Notes under the pieces: generated by a model
What the model saw: the letters and a program-made list of their open reading frames with translations, nothing else
Database searches by the model: none
What the model was told of the DNA's origin: nothing
Shown here: positions 7,574-15,147 of the stretch, one piece after another
How positions within the stretch are numbered: position 1 is the first letter of the stretch
Layout: each line of letters begins with the position of its first letter
Translations under genes and position numbers: made by a program
Source: Lachnospira sp. UBA5912
GTDB taxonomy: Bacteria > Bacillota > Clostridia > Lachnospirales > Lachnospiraceae
Assembly (NCBI GenBank): GCA_002435585.1
Contig: DJDY01000054.1
Span: 1-15,238 of the forward strand
Length of the DNA stretch: 15,238 nucleotides
Direction: 5' to 3'

Positions 7574-8497
7574 CTATTTTCCCACCTTCTCGTTAAGGTC
7601 ATAAGGGGTAGTCTGGTACACATAATAATTAAGCCAGTTAGTATAAAGATTATTCGCATGGCTTCTCCATGATAACACAGGCTTTCTGTTGCAGTCATCA
7701 TCTGGATAATAATTAACTGGGAGCTTTGGCTCAAGCCCTTTCTCATAATCCCTCTTATACTCCTGGTCGAGAGTCATTCTGTCATATTCAGGATGTCCCA
7801 TAACAAATATATGCTTGCCATCCTGACCTATGACGATGTATATTCCGGCTTCTTCTGAGTCTGCAAACACCTTAAGCTGCTTATTCTTAAGAATATCCTC
7901 TCTGCATGCTTCTGTATACCTTGAATGTGGTGCCATGAAATAATCATCAAAGCCTCTGACAAGTGGCTCTTTTCTGTTTAATACGTGATGCTTATATACA
8001 CCAGATAATTTCTTATCAAGAAGGACTTTCTTTATACCATAATGATAATAAAGACCAGCCTGTGCTCCCCAGCATATATGAAGAGTTGATGTAACATGCT
8101 CCTTTGACCATTCCATAATAGTTGTTAACTCATCCCAGTAGTTAACCTCTTCAAAATCAAGCTTCTCAACTGGTGCTCCGGTTATGATAAGTCCATCAAA
8201 GTTCTTATCCTTTATATCAGAAAATGTTTCATAAAACTTCTTAATATGTGAATGGGATGTATTCTTTGAAACATGTGACTCTGTCTGTATAAATGTTACA
8301 TCTATCTGTAATGGTGTGTTAGATAATGCTCTTAAAAGCTGTAATTCTGTGTCCTGCTTTATTGGCATAAGATTAAGAATTGCTATCTGCAACTCTCTGA
8401 AATCCTGTGAAAGCGCCCTGCTTTCATCCATGACAAATATATTTTCTTCTTCCAGCTCATGTTTTGCCGGAAGATCATTCTGTATCTTAATTGGCAT
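7574..8497 (-). CDS. metAA: Homoserine O-acetyltransferase (MetA family)
   Basis: Cytoplasmic acyltransferase that activates the hydroxyl of L-homoserine in the first committed step of methionine synthesis. At 307 residues it matches Escherichia coli MetA (309) nearly residue for residue. The catalytic Cys142 is in HICWGAQAG, and His235 and Glu237 in GHPEYDR. Residue 111 is Glu ([10 protein letters not shown]). In this family Glu111 goes with acetyl-CoA use and Gly111 with succinyl-CoA use, so the product is probably O-acetylhomoserine. The ATG is preceded by GGAGG at a good distance. No other methionine gene adjoins it. The leader contains inverted repeats, but I could not find a SAM riboswitch or T-box. 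Confidence 0.95.
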   Translation of the reverse strand: MPIKIQNDLPAKHELEEENIFVMDESRALSQDFRELQIAILNLMPIKQDTELQLLRALSNTPLQIDVTFIQTESHVSKNTSHSHIKKFYETFSDIKDKNFDGLIITGAPVEKLDFEEVNYWDELTTIMEWSKEHVTSTLHICWGAQAGLYYHYGIKKVLLDKKLSGVYKHHVLNRKEPLVRGFDDYFMAPHSRYTEACREDILKNKQLKVFADSEEAGIYIVIGQDGKHIFVMGHPEYDRMTLDQEYKRDYEKGLEPKLPVNYYPDDDCNRKPVLSWRSHANNLYTNWLNYYVYQTTPYDLNEKVGK

Positions 8498-8594
8498 AAT
8501 ATTCCTCCGTTTCCTGCTATAAACGCCTGTATATATAATGTTTTGTATAGCTCTATATATAATAAGCTTTTATTATATTTAAAATATGCATAGC

Positions 8595-8701
8595 TATCTA
8601 AAAAATGCTCTGTATTTTTTAGATATGGCGTATCCGCCATATAAAATCTGATAAATACACATAAAAATGCAGGCATCTTTATGTGTATCCACCAGATTTT
8701 T
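8595..8701. repeat. Three consecutive inverted repeats between ligA and metAA
   Basis: From left to right: a 12-bp perfect repeat (8595-8606 with 8614-8625, 7-base loop); an 8-bp perfect repeat ATATGGCG/CGCCATAT (8623-8630 with 8635-8642, 4-base loop); and a large hairpin with an 8-bp outer stem (8643-8650 with 8693-8700), a 4x4 internal loop and an 11-bp inner stem ATACACATAAA/TTTATGTGTAT (8655-8665 with 8678-8688). The large hairpin is 25 bases past the ligA stop and probably ends that transcript. Having three in a row is more than termination needs. Confidence 0.65.
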
Positions 8702-8725
8702 CATAGCTCTGAACAGTAACATATA

Positions 8726-10693
8726 TTACAGCATATCTTCCAATCCCGCAAGTCTGATAAATTCTTCCTCGGTAATTACAGGAACCCCCAGCCTGGCTGC
8801 TGTTTTATTCTTTGTTGACTGCGACATTGAATCATTATTAATAAGATACGAAGTATTGCCAGTTACAGAACCAGTAACCTTTCCACCCTTACTTTCTATA
8901 AGTTCTTTCAGCTCTTTTCTGTTAGCAAAATGAGTCACATTACCAGTAATAACAAATGTTTTGCCTGAAAGTTCATCTGTGTTTTCAGAATCATCCATTT
9001 CTTTTAATCTGACCTCTTTTAACAGCTTCTGATATTCTTCTTTCTTTTTATCATCTGCAAAATATTTAACATATGAATCTGCTATTACATCACCTATACC
9101 ATCTATATCCGTAAGTTCTTCTGCTGTTGCGTTCATGACTGCATAAGGATCACCCTTTAACTTCTTTACAATAAGCTTGGCCGTTGAAAGTCCTATATTA
9201 TCTATCCCAAGACCATATAACACTCTTACAAGGTCTGTATCTCTCGCTTTTTCTACCGCCTCGCATAGATTATTATATGACTTTTCACCAAAACCATCCA
9301 TAAGGATTATTTCATCCCTGAATCTGTCAAGATGGAATATATCTGTTTTATCCTTAATAAATCCTTTCTGGATAAACTTCTCAAGTGTAGCCTCAGACAA
9401 ACCATCAATATTAAGTGCATCTCTTGAGACAAGCAGGGCAAAGCTCTTAATATGCTTTGCCTGACACTCTGGATTATCACAATACAGTGTCTTAACATCA
9501 TTAACATTACTGATTCTTGTTGGCATGCCACACACCGGACAGACATCAGGTATTACAACATTGCCACTTTCTGTAAGATTCTGTGCTATCTGTGGAATTA
9601 TCATATTAGCTTTAAACACCCTTATCGTATCACCAATTCCAAGCTTAAGACCTTCCATAATGCTTATGTTGTGAACACTCGCCCTTGACACCTTTGTTCC
9701 CTCAAGTTCAACTGGGTCGAATATAGCCACTGGATTAATAAGCCCCGTTCTTGAAGCACTCCACTCTATCTGTCTTAGCACTGTATCTGCAGTCTCATCA
9801 GTCCACTTGAATGCCATAGCATTTCTTGGAAACTTGGCTGTTCTTCCAAGTGATTCACCATATGCAATATCATCATATATGATAACAAGTCCATCAGACG
9901 GAAAATCATTATTCACAATAGTTTTCTCAAACCAGCCGATTGTGTCTATAATGTTGTCCTTATTAACCACCTTATACTCTACAACATCGAATCCCTGACT
10001 ACTAAGCCACTCAAACTGACACTTTCTTGAATTCTTAAAATCCACATTCTCTGCTGATACAAGTGCAAATGCAAAGAAGTTGACATTACGTTCTTTAGTT
10101 ATCTTGTTGTTAAGCTGTCTTACTGAACCACTACATAAGTTTCTTGGGTTCTTGTACTTTGCATCCATTTCCGGTATCTCTTCGTTTATCCTGTTAAAAT
10201 CAGAATAAGTTATTATAGCTTCACCTCTTAACACAAGCTTTCCCTTGTATGGAATCGTAACAGGAACATTCTTAAACACCTTTGCATTGTTCGTGATTAT
10301 TTCACCTATCTCGCCATTACCTCTTGTTACGGCCTTACTAAGCTTTCCATCCTCATACGTAAGCACAATAGTAAGTCCGTCAAGTTTCCACGAAAGAAGA
10401 CCTGTCTGGTCTTTAAGCCAGTCTCTTAATGCTTCCCTGTCCTTTGTCTTATCAAGACTTAACATAGGCGACTCATGTCTTTCCTTAGGCAGTTCACTAA
10501 GTACTTCATAACCGACATTAACTGTTGGGCTGTTAGAAAGCACACATCCTGTTTCTTCTTCAAGCTTCTTTAATTCATCGTATAATGCATCATATTCGTA
10601 GTTGGACATTATCTCCTGTCCCTCTGAATAATAACTTTTCCCTGCTTTATTTAGTAATGTAACTAACTCTTTAATTCTATCTAACTTATCCAT
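8726..10693 (-). CDS. ligA: NAD-dependent DNA ligase LigA (divergent clostridial type)
   Basis: Seals nicks in duplex DNA using NAD, in replication and repair. The 655 residues show the usual order: N-terminal Ia region, adenylation domain with active-site lysine in WKLDG (Lys103), OB fold, a Cys4 zinc finger (Cys385, 388, 405, 410), helix-hairpin-helix repeats (about 460-545) and a BRCT domain (about 574-650, starting GKTFVITG). Several usually conserved motifs are altered: TRGDG is TRGNG, GEDVT is GEIIT, the Glu two residues before the active-site Lys is Ser, and the Ia DAEYD motif reads NYEYD. I recall such sequences as typical of Lachnospiraceae LigA, so this is probably a lineage feature and not decay. 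The ATG (10691-10693) follows GGAGC. It lies 44 bases after rluF, in the same direction. Confidence 0.93.
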   Translation of the reverse strand: MDKLDRIKELVTLLNKAGKSYYSEGQEIMSNYEYDALYDELKKLEEETGCVLSNSPTVNVGYEVLSELPKERHESPMLSLDKTKDREALRDWLKDQTGLLSWKLDGLTIVLTYEDGKLSKAVTRGNGEIGEIITNNAKVFKNVPVTIPYKGKLVLRGEAIITYSDFNRINEEIPEMDAKYKNPRNLCSGSVRQLNNKITKERNVNFFAFALVSAENVDFKNSRKCQFEWLSSQGFDVVEYKVVNKDNIIDTIGWFEKTIVNNDFPSDGLVIIYDDIAYGESLGRTAKFPRNAMAFKWTDETADTVLRQIEWSASRTGLINPVAIFDPVELEGTKVSRASVHNISIMEGLKLGIGDTIRVFKANMIIPQIAQNLTESGNVVIPDVCPVCGMPTRISNVNDVKTLYCDNPECQAKHIKSFALLVSRDALNIDGLSEATLEKFIQKGFIKDKTDIFHLDRFRDEIILMDGFGEKSYNNLCEAVEKARDTDLVRVLYGLGIDNIGLSTAKLIVKKLKGDPYAVMNATAEELTDIDGIGDVIADSYVKYFADDKKKEEYQKLLKEVRLKEMDDSENTDELSGKTFVITGNVTHFANRKELKELIESKGGKVTGSVTGNTSYLINNDSMSQSTKNKTAARLGVPVITEEEFIRLAGLEDML

Positions 10694-10737
10694 TATTTTG
10701 CTCCGTTATATTGATTTTTTTATTGACAGTTTACTGC

Positions 10738-11436
10738 TTACAGTTCTTCATATAGCTTATTCTTCTCTGCACCATCAACTATTCTGTACTCGCCACACTT
10801 AAGTTCACCAAGTTCTATATTCATTATCCTTATCCTTGTAAGTGTTTCAACCTTATATCCAAGTTCCTGACACATTCTTCTTATCTGCCTGTTAAGTCCC
10901 TGTGTAAGTATTATACGGAATGTGTAGTTATTTATACGGCTTATCCTGCATGGCTTTGTTTTGACCTCAAGCCCCTTAAGATATACTCCATCCGACATAT
11001 TATTTAAGAATGTGCCTGTTATCTTTTTATTAACCTTTACTATATATTCTTTTTCATGTCCATTAACAGACCTTAGTATCTTATCTGTTATCTCACCATT
11101 GTTGGTAAGGAGTATAAGTCCGTCTGAATCCTTGTCAAGCCTGCCTATAGGATATATCCTTTTATCATAGCCTATGTAATCTACTATATTGTTCTTTCCC
11201 TGGTTATCCGTTGTTGTGCATACTATACCTCTTGGCTTATTAAACGCCATAAGTATATCCTGCGGTTTCTCACCACTTATCCTGCTGCCATCTATACATA
11301 TCACACTATTCTCATCAACCTGCTGCCCACATTCTGCAACAGCACCATCAACAGTTATCCTTCCTGCTTCTAAAAGCCTGTCTGCTTCACGGCGCGAACA
11401 TATTCCATGTGCACTCAGATATTTATTAATACGCAT
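10738..11436 (-). CDS. rluF: 23S rRNA pseudouridine synthase, RluF/RluB-like family
   Basis: Converts a uridine of 23S rRNA to pseudouridine (position 2604 in E. coli numbering for RluF). The N-terminal S4 RNA-binding domain (about 1-60) begins MRINKYLSAHGICSRREADR. The catalytic motif is GRLDKDSDGLILLT with the nucleophile Asp101, and the C-terminal signature LTQGLNRQIRRMC is at about 177-189. Length is 232 residues from the chosen start. The open frame extends 12 codons further up to 11472, but that ATG has no ribosome binding site. The ATG at 11434-11436 begins the S4 domain exactly and has AAGGAAAG upstream, at rather long spacing. Probably co-transcribed with ligA. RluF and RluB are hard to separate by eye, so site specificity is less certain than the family. 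Confidence 0.88.
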   Translation of the reverse strand: MRINKYLSAHGICSRREADRLLEAGRITVDGAVAECGQQVDENSVICIDGSRISGEKPQDILMAFNKPRGIVCTTTDNQGKNNIVDYIGYDKRIYPIGRLDKDSDGLILLTNNGEITDKILRSVNGHEKEYIVKVNKKITGTFLNNMSDGVYLKGLEVKTKPCRISRINNYTFRIILTQGLNRQIRRMCQELGYKVETLTRIRIMNIELGELKCGEYRIVDGAEKNKLYEEL

Positions 11437-11528
11437 CGTATATAACTTTCCTTTCAAATACATCATAAACATAATCCATAACAGATTATGCTGCCATCAC
11501 TGCAATTAACCATAAATATTATGATATG

Positions 11529-11728
11529 AGGGTCAAAAGGTATTTTGCCCCTCATTTATGATTAATCAGATTACTACATGCTACGCATTCCCGTAATCTG
11601 ACTCCACCTCGAAATCCGCTAATTTCCTGCGTTTCCGCAGCAAATTGCTATTTTCTCGGTGTAGTGCGGGTCACTAAGGTATACATCGAATTGCATGCAA
11701 GCATGCATCGATGATACCTTTTGACCCT
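11529..11728. mobile_element. MITE-like structured repeat element, about 200 bp
   Basis: Perfect 15-bp terminal inverted repeats: AGGGTCAAAAGGTAT (11529-11543) and ATACCTTTTGACCCT (11714-11728). Inside are further hairpins: TCAGATTAC/GTAATCTGA (11566-11574 with 11593-11601), CTGCG/CGCAG with flanking AATTT/AAATT (11621-11646), and a long right-hand hairpin with GGTAT, CATCGA and TGCATGC pairing with GCATGCA, TCGATG and ATACC (11678-11718). GGGTCACTAAGGTAT (11668-11682) is an imperfect inner copy of the terminal repeat. There is no coding capacity and no clear target-site duplication. It could be a non-autonomous transposon, a dispersed structured repeat or an RNA-forming element. It sits about 90 bases upstream of rluF. 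Confidence 0.6.
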
Positions 11729-11773
11729 TTAGTCATATTATTCTAATATATTATGATGTAAGTGTCAAAAGTC

Positions 11774-11917
11774 CAGAATGACCTTTTCAAAACAATCCCG
11801 CCAAAGTTAACCCGCTGCAAAATGACATTATTCAAATGGCATCATGCAAATGATATAGTACAAATGCCATCGTTCAAATTACATCATTCAAATTACATCG
11901 TTCAAAATTATATTGCC
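11774..11917. repeat. Degenerate tandem array of about 14-bp units
   Basis: About ten units, most starting CAAA. The clearest six begin at 11833, 11847, 11861, 11875, 11889 and 11903, at exact 14-base steps; examples are CAAATGCCATCGTT, CAAATTACATCATT and CAAATTACATCGTT. Units to the left (from 11774, 11788, 11802 and 11818) are 14 to 16 bases long and more diverged. A 61-codon open frame crosses the region, but a 14-base period is not a multiple of three and no ribosome binding site precedes it, so I regard it as non-coding. The array ends just before the tRNA promoter. Confidence 0.7.
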
Positions 11918-11941
11918 CTCATAAAGAAAATAGTGTATTAT
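11913..11941 (+). promoter_or_regulatory. Probable promoter of the tRNA-Arg gene
   Basis: TTGCCC (11913-11918), 17 bases, then TATTAT (11936-11941). Transcription would start about seven bases before the mature tRNA 5' end. The -35 element overlaps the last repeat unit. Confidence 0.4.
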
Positions 11942-11954
11942 GTATGATAGTTGT

Positions 11955-12028
11955 GTACATGTAGCTCAGTTGGATAGAGCGTTCGCCTCCGGAGCGAAAG
12001 GCCGTGGGTTCGACTCCCATCATGTACA
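11955..12028 (+). tRNA. tRNA-Arg, anticodon CCG
   Basis: A complete cloverleaf of 74 bases: acceptor GTACATG (11955-11961) pairs perfectly with CATGTAC (12021-12027); D arm GCTC...GAGC; anticodon stem TTCGC/GCGAA with loop CTCCGGA, giving anticodon CCG (11989-11991) for the codon CGG; variable loop AGGCC; T arm GTGGG-TTCGACT-CCCAT. Discriminator base is A. CCA is not encoded, so it must be added after transcription. Confidence 0.95.
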
Positions 12029-12031
12029 TTT

Positions 12032-12090
12032 GTAGTTATATAACATGTCCGATAGTTATATACCACATCAGATAGTTAAAGGTATGTAAT
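12032..12090. repeat. Three degenerate direct repeats of about 20 bp after the tRNA gene
   Basis: Units begin at 12032 (GTAGTTATATAACATGTCC), 12051 (GATAGTTATATACCACATCA) and 12071 (GATAGTTAAAGG...). A related stretch, GATAGTTGTGTACATG, starts at 11946 and runs into the tRNA acceptor, so similar sequence flanks the gene on both sides. No convincing tRNA terminator is visible. Confidence 0.5.
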
Positions 12091-12105
12091 AGCTGCATAT
12101 TACAT
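12084..12105 (-). terminator. Weak hairpin over the stop codon of the DUF5688 gene
   Basis: ATGTAATA (12084-12091) pairs perfectly with TATTACAT (12098-12105) around a 6-base loop. On the minus strand only a short T-run follows, so a terminator role is uncertain. Confidence 0.3.
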
Positions 12106-13032
12106 GCTAAGTTCGCCGGTTTCCCTGTTATATTCATATACTGCATATGATAATACCTCATCTACAGCAACCCCCTCTGCATTCACTTCTCTCACCATAT
12201 TTATAAGTTCCTGTTTATTAAACATAGCATACTGTGGAAGTATGATCACTTCATGAATAGATGATGGCAATATATAAAGATTGCTTCCTATCCTGTCAGC
12301 AAAATTCTTTAACATATTCTCATACAACATACATGCTGCTCCATTGATACGGCAGTCATTAGTAAGCACATATAACTGGCAATTCTCAACATCTTCCTTT
12401 TCAAACCCCATATCAAACCTGTCACAATCATCATATGATTCAAGCAGCTTTGACATCTCAGTTATACCAGCTGGAAGAATACGTGATGTGTTATTCATGG
12501 CTGCCCTGTATATATCCTCTTCCCTTACATTCCAGTGATTCATATTGGAATTATATATAAGTGCCGTTGTATTACCCTCATCAGTCTTTTCTATCATACA
12601 ATAAAATACCATTGCAAGATCCAATATCTTTTTATGTGGTATAAGACTTAGAAGCTTCCTGTTCGCATTATAATTAATCAGCTTGAATACAATCTTATCC
12701 TTTACCCCGTCAAAGCTCATAAAACTGCTTGTATCAACTGATATTCTGTCCTTATTAAAAAGATAAAGCTCCTTTATTCCTGAAAATACGCTTTCAAAAG
12801 TCTTTCCCTTGCAATATTGTTCATAATACCCATTAAGATATATGGTTGGAGATATGCAGCAGCCTTTTCTTAATATAACAAGTCCGTCATATTCACACCC
12901 ATTATTTTTTATAACATGTGTTACCTGTACACTTCCATCTTTACCCGCTACTGATTCTGCCATTTTCTTTATCTTTTCCACAAATTCAGAATAACCCATA
13001 ACATCAGAACATAAACTTTTTTCCATAAGCAA
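12100..13032 (-). CDS. DUF5688 family protein, function unknown
   Basis: I recognise this as a member of a family of about 300 residues, annotated DUF5688, that is abundant in Lachnospiraceae and has no known function. Matching features are the N-terminal KNNGCEYDGLVI segment, the ISPTIYLNGYYEQY motif (about 80-93), and the C-terminal end EVLSYAVYEYNRETGELSM. The 310-residue protein is soluble, with no signal peptide or membrane segment. Members often occur in several copies per genome, and the sequence gives no catalytic motif. The start is TTG at 13030-13032, favoured because AAAGGA lies 7 bases upstream; an ATG two codons later has the same site at a poorer 13 bases. It is transcribed alone, toward the tRNA-Arg gene. 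Confidence 0.8.
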   Translation of the reverse strand: MLMEKSLCSDVMGYSEFVEKIKKMAESVAGKDGSVQVTHVIKNNGCEYDGLVILRKGCCISPTIYLNGYYEQYCKGKTFESVFSGIKELYLFNKDRISVDTSSFMSFDGVKDKIVFKLINYNANRKLLSLIPHKKILDLAMVFYCMIEKTDEGNTTALIYNSNMNHWNVREEDIYRAAMNNTSRILPAGITEMSKLLESYDDCDRFDMGFEKEDVENCQLYVLTNDCRINGAACMLYENMLKNFADRIGSNLYILPSSIHEVIILPQYAMFNKQELINMVREVNAEGVAVDEVLSYAVYEYNRETGELSM

Positions 13033-13192
13033 AATATAATCCTTTCAAATGTATAATTGTGTATTATTAACTCTTCTCCTTAATATTCCTGGCCATGAAA
13101 TATTAAACTAAAACTGGGAATAATCTGGCATGATAAATGCCCTGATAACCGCATGCGATTAATGATTATAAAAATATAATGATGTATAAACC

Positions 13193-13225
13193 AAAAGTCT
13201 TATCATGCAGGCACGAATGACTTTA
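13193..13225 (+). repeat. Copy 2 of the dispersed hairpin sequence
   Basis: This 33-base stretch matches the minus-strand sequence of 1032-1064 at 27 of 33 positions by my alignment, including the shared run CAGGYACGAATGACTTT and the AAAAGTC left arm. The stem is AAAGTC (13194-13199) with GACTTT (13219-13224). Here it is not directly behind any gene. Confidence 0.55.
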
Positions 13226-13324
13226 TTCTACTTACACCACGTTATCAACAAATACATATTACTACTTAAGCTTTTATTTGTCAATAGTATATATTTAATT
13301 GTATTAATTTATAAAAATGTTGTA

Positions 13325-13360
13325 AAAAAACCTGCTTTTGTTGTATAAAGCAGGTTTTTT
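13325..13360. terminator. Strong bidirectional Rho-independent terminator
   Basis: A 14-bp perfect stem (13325-13338 with 13347-13360) with CCTGC/GCAGG core, 8-base loop, an A-run on the left arm and a T-run on the right. It can act in both directions; on the minus strand it would end the pepD transcript about 190 bases after its stop codon. Confidence 0.8.
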
Positions 13361-13405
13361 GTTGTAATTATATCAATAAGTCCTTTCCCATATGCCATCT
13401 GTGAA

Positions 13406-13485
13406 TGTAATATTTAACAATAATTTGTATATTCATCACATAGCATGTAATATTTAATAACAACTCGTGTATTAATCACATATTA
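13406..13485. repeat. 40-bp tandem duplication
   Basis: Units 13406-13445 and 13446-13485 are identical at 32 of 40 positions by hand count; both start TGTAATATTTAA and carry TCACATA at the same place. The unit lies between the pepD stop and its probable terminator. Confidence 0.6.
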
Positions 13486-13548
13486 TTATATTTAATATAT
13501 CAATTATCAATATATTAAACCTCAGGCCTGTAAACTGACAATACACAT

Positions 13549-15003
13549 TTATAAGCTGGCAAGCACATCAAGCAAAAGTTCCCATGTTCTTTGTACTGAT
13601 GATATGCTTAATCTCTCGTTAAATGTATGAATGTCTATAATATCCGGTCCAAATGATATGCAGTCAAGACCATCAAGTTTTTTCGCAAATATTCCACATT
13701 CAACACCGGCATGCATAGTCTGCACCTGTGCATCTTTTCCTGTAAGCTTCTTATATGAATCAAGCATAACCTGTCTTAATACTGACTCTTTCTTAAACTC
13801 CCATGCTGGATATCTTCCAGTAATATTATAATCACCACCAAGCAATGCTATCATGCTTGTCACCCTGTCTATAAGATATTCTTTTTCGCTCTCGACTGAA
13901 CTTCTTAAAAGATAAGTCATTATAACCTTATCATCAGAATCAGACATTTTAACAACACCAAGGTTTAATGATGTCTGGACAAGACCCTTTATATCGTTGC
14001 TCATCTTTATCACGCCATCAGGAATATGTGTCAATGCAAGAACCACTTTATTAGTTGAGGCATAATCCCATACAGTATAGCTTTCTTCTTCCTGCCCGCT
14101 AAGCTTTATCTGCATGTTGCCGTCTGTAATGCTATATTCACTTTTTATGCATGATATATATTCATTAAGTGTATTCTTAATATCCTGTGCTTCTTCTTTT
14201 CTTACAACAATAGCTGCCATGCTTCTTGGTGGTATGGAATTATCCTTTTCACCTCCCACTATTGATTGTATATAATAGTTATATTTTGCTGATAACTGGA
14301 ATAACAGTCTTCCTGCAATAACATTGGCATTAGCCCTCTGATATATAATATCAGTACCTGAATGTCCACCTGTGACATCTGATACTTCTATACTTAACAA
14401 AACACCCGTCTGCTGTATTCTGTTGACATCATACTGCGCAGTTATAGTAGCGCCACCCGCACAGCCTGCAAGAAATATTCCTTCATCCTCTGAATCTATG
14501 TTAAGCATTATACGTCCCTTTATATCTGAACAATCTATAGCCTCGGCACCTGTCATTCCTGTTTCTTCATCAACTGTAAACACTGCCTCAATATCAGGAT
14601 GTTTTATATCATCACTATCAAGGACTGCCAGTGCATATGCAACTGCTATTCCATCATCACCACCAAGACTCGTTCTGTCCGCCTTGACATAATCGCCATC
14701 AACATACAGGTCAAGGCCTTCTTTTTCCATATTCTTATCATTATCAGGCGTTTTTACAGTAACCATATCCATATGTCCCTGTATTATAACCGGTTTACCA
14801 GTACTTCCGCCAGATGCCGGCTTTCTGATAATAACGTTATAAGCATCATCCTGCCTGTACTCCAGATTCCTTTTTTTAGCAAACTCAACCAGATAATTAC
14901 TTATCTGTTCTACATTACCTGACCCATGTGGTATTGAACATATCTCTTCAAAATATTTAAAAACTAATTCTGGTTTTATATCTTTTAAAACACCATTACC
15001 CAT
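13549..15003 (-). CDS. pepD: Aminoacyl-histidine dipeptidase (PepD, peptidase family M20C)
   Basis: Cytoplasmic metallopeptidase that hydrolyses Xaa-His dipeptides such as carnosine and some other dipeptides, using two metal ions. The 484-residue protein is of normal length for the family. Visible motifs: SIPHGSGN (24-30 region), QGHMDMV with metal ligand His77 and Asp79, GGDDGIA with ligand Asp at 116-117, VDEETGMTGA with catalytic Glu146 and ligand Glu147, NIDSEDEG with ligand Asp170, and HAGVECG near the C-terminus. The dimerisation (lid) domain is between about 200 and 390. GTG (15004-15006) and ATG (15001-15003) are both possible starts. I chose the ATG because it lies 8 bases from a perfect AGGAGG (15012-15017), against 5 for the GTG. 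Transcribed alone from its own promoter. Confidence 0.94.
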   Translation of the reverse strand: MGNGVLKDIKPELVFKYFEEICSIPHGSGNVEQISNYLVEFAKKRNLEYRQDDAYNVIIRKPASGGSTGKPVIIQGHMDMVTVKTPDNDKNMEKEGLDLYVDGDYVKADRTSLGGDDGIAVAYALAVLDSDDIKHPDIEAVFTVDEETGMTGAEAIDCSDIKGRIMLNIDSEDEGIFLAGCAGGATITAQYDVNRIQQTGVLLSIEVSDVTGGHSGTDIIYQRANANVIAGRLLFQLSAKYNYYIQSIVGGEKDNSIPPRSMAAIVVRKEEAQDIKNTLNEYISCIKSEYSITDGNMQIKLSGQEEESYTVWDYASTNKVVLALTHIPDGVIKMSNDIKGLVQTSLNLGVVKMSDSDDKVIMTYLLRSSVESEKEYLIDRVTSMIALLGGDYNITGRYPAWEFKKESVLRQVMLDSYKKLTGKDAQVQTMHAGVECGIFAKKLDGLDCISFGPDIIDIHTFNERLSISSVQRTWELLLDVLASL

Positions 15004-15107
15004 CACATTTTCCTCCTAACGACTGTTAAATAAAGATAATAAATATCCACTGGCATAATCAATTCACATTCCCTTAAACCTGGATTATCATATCAATATT
15101 CATTACA

Positions 15108-15135
15108 ATAATACTACATACGAAACAATATTCAA
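15108..15135 (-). promoter_or_regulatory. Possible promoter of pepD
   Basis: On the minus strand TTGAAT (15130-15135), 16 bases, then TATTAT (15108-15113). Other AT-rich pairs nearer the gene are also possible, so the leader length is uncertain. Confidence 0.3.
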
Positions 15136-15147
15136 GCATATCTTATA

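Larger units (their letters stand above)
13033..13548. other. Gene-free stretch of about 515 bases with terminator and repeats
   Basis: Contains the second copy of a dispersed hairpin (13193-13225), a strong bidirectional terminator (13325-13360) and a 40-bp tandem duplication (13406-13485). A small GGCAT/ATGCC hairpin is at 13127-13141. I see no coding region and no clear promoter for the DUF5688 gene. Confidence 0.6.

Noticed and set aside
8498..8725. SAM riboswitch or T-box before metAA
   Set aside because: I looked for the conserved SAM-I core and the T-box motif and found neither; the hairpins present fit terminators or repeats instead.
11774..11917. CRISPR array
   Set aside because: The units are only 14 bp, directly adjoining and degenerate, with no unique spacers and no cas genes nearby.
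11762..11947. 61-codon plus-strand frame before the tRNA gene
   Set aside because: It is made of the 14-bp tandem repeat, has no ribosome binding site, and would run into the tRNA promoter.
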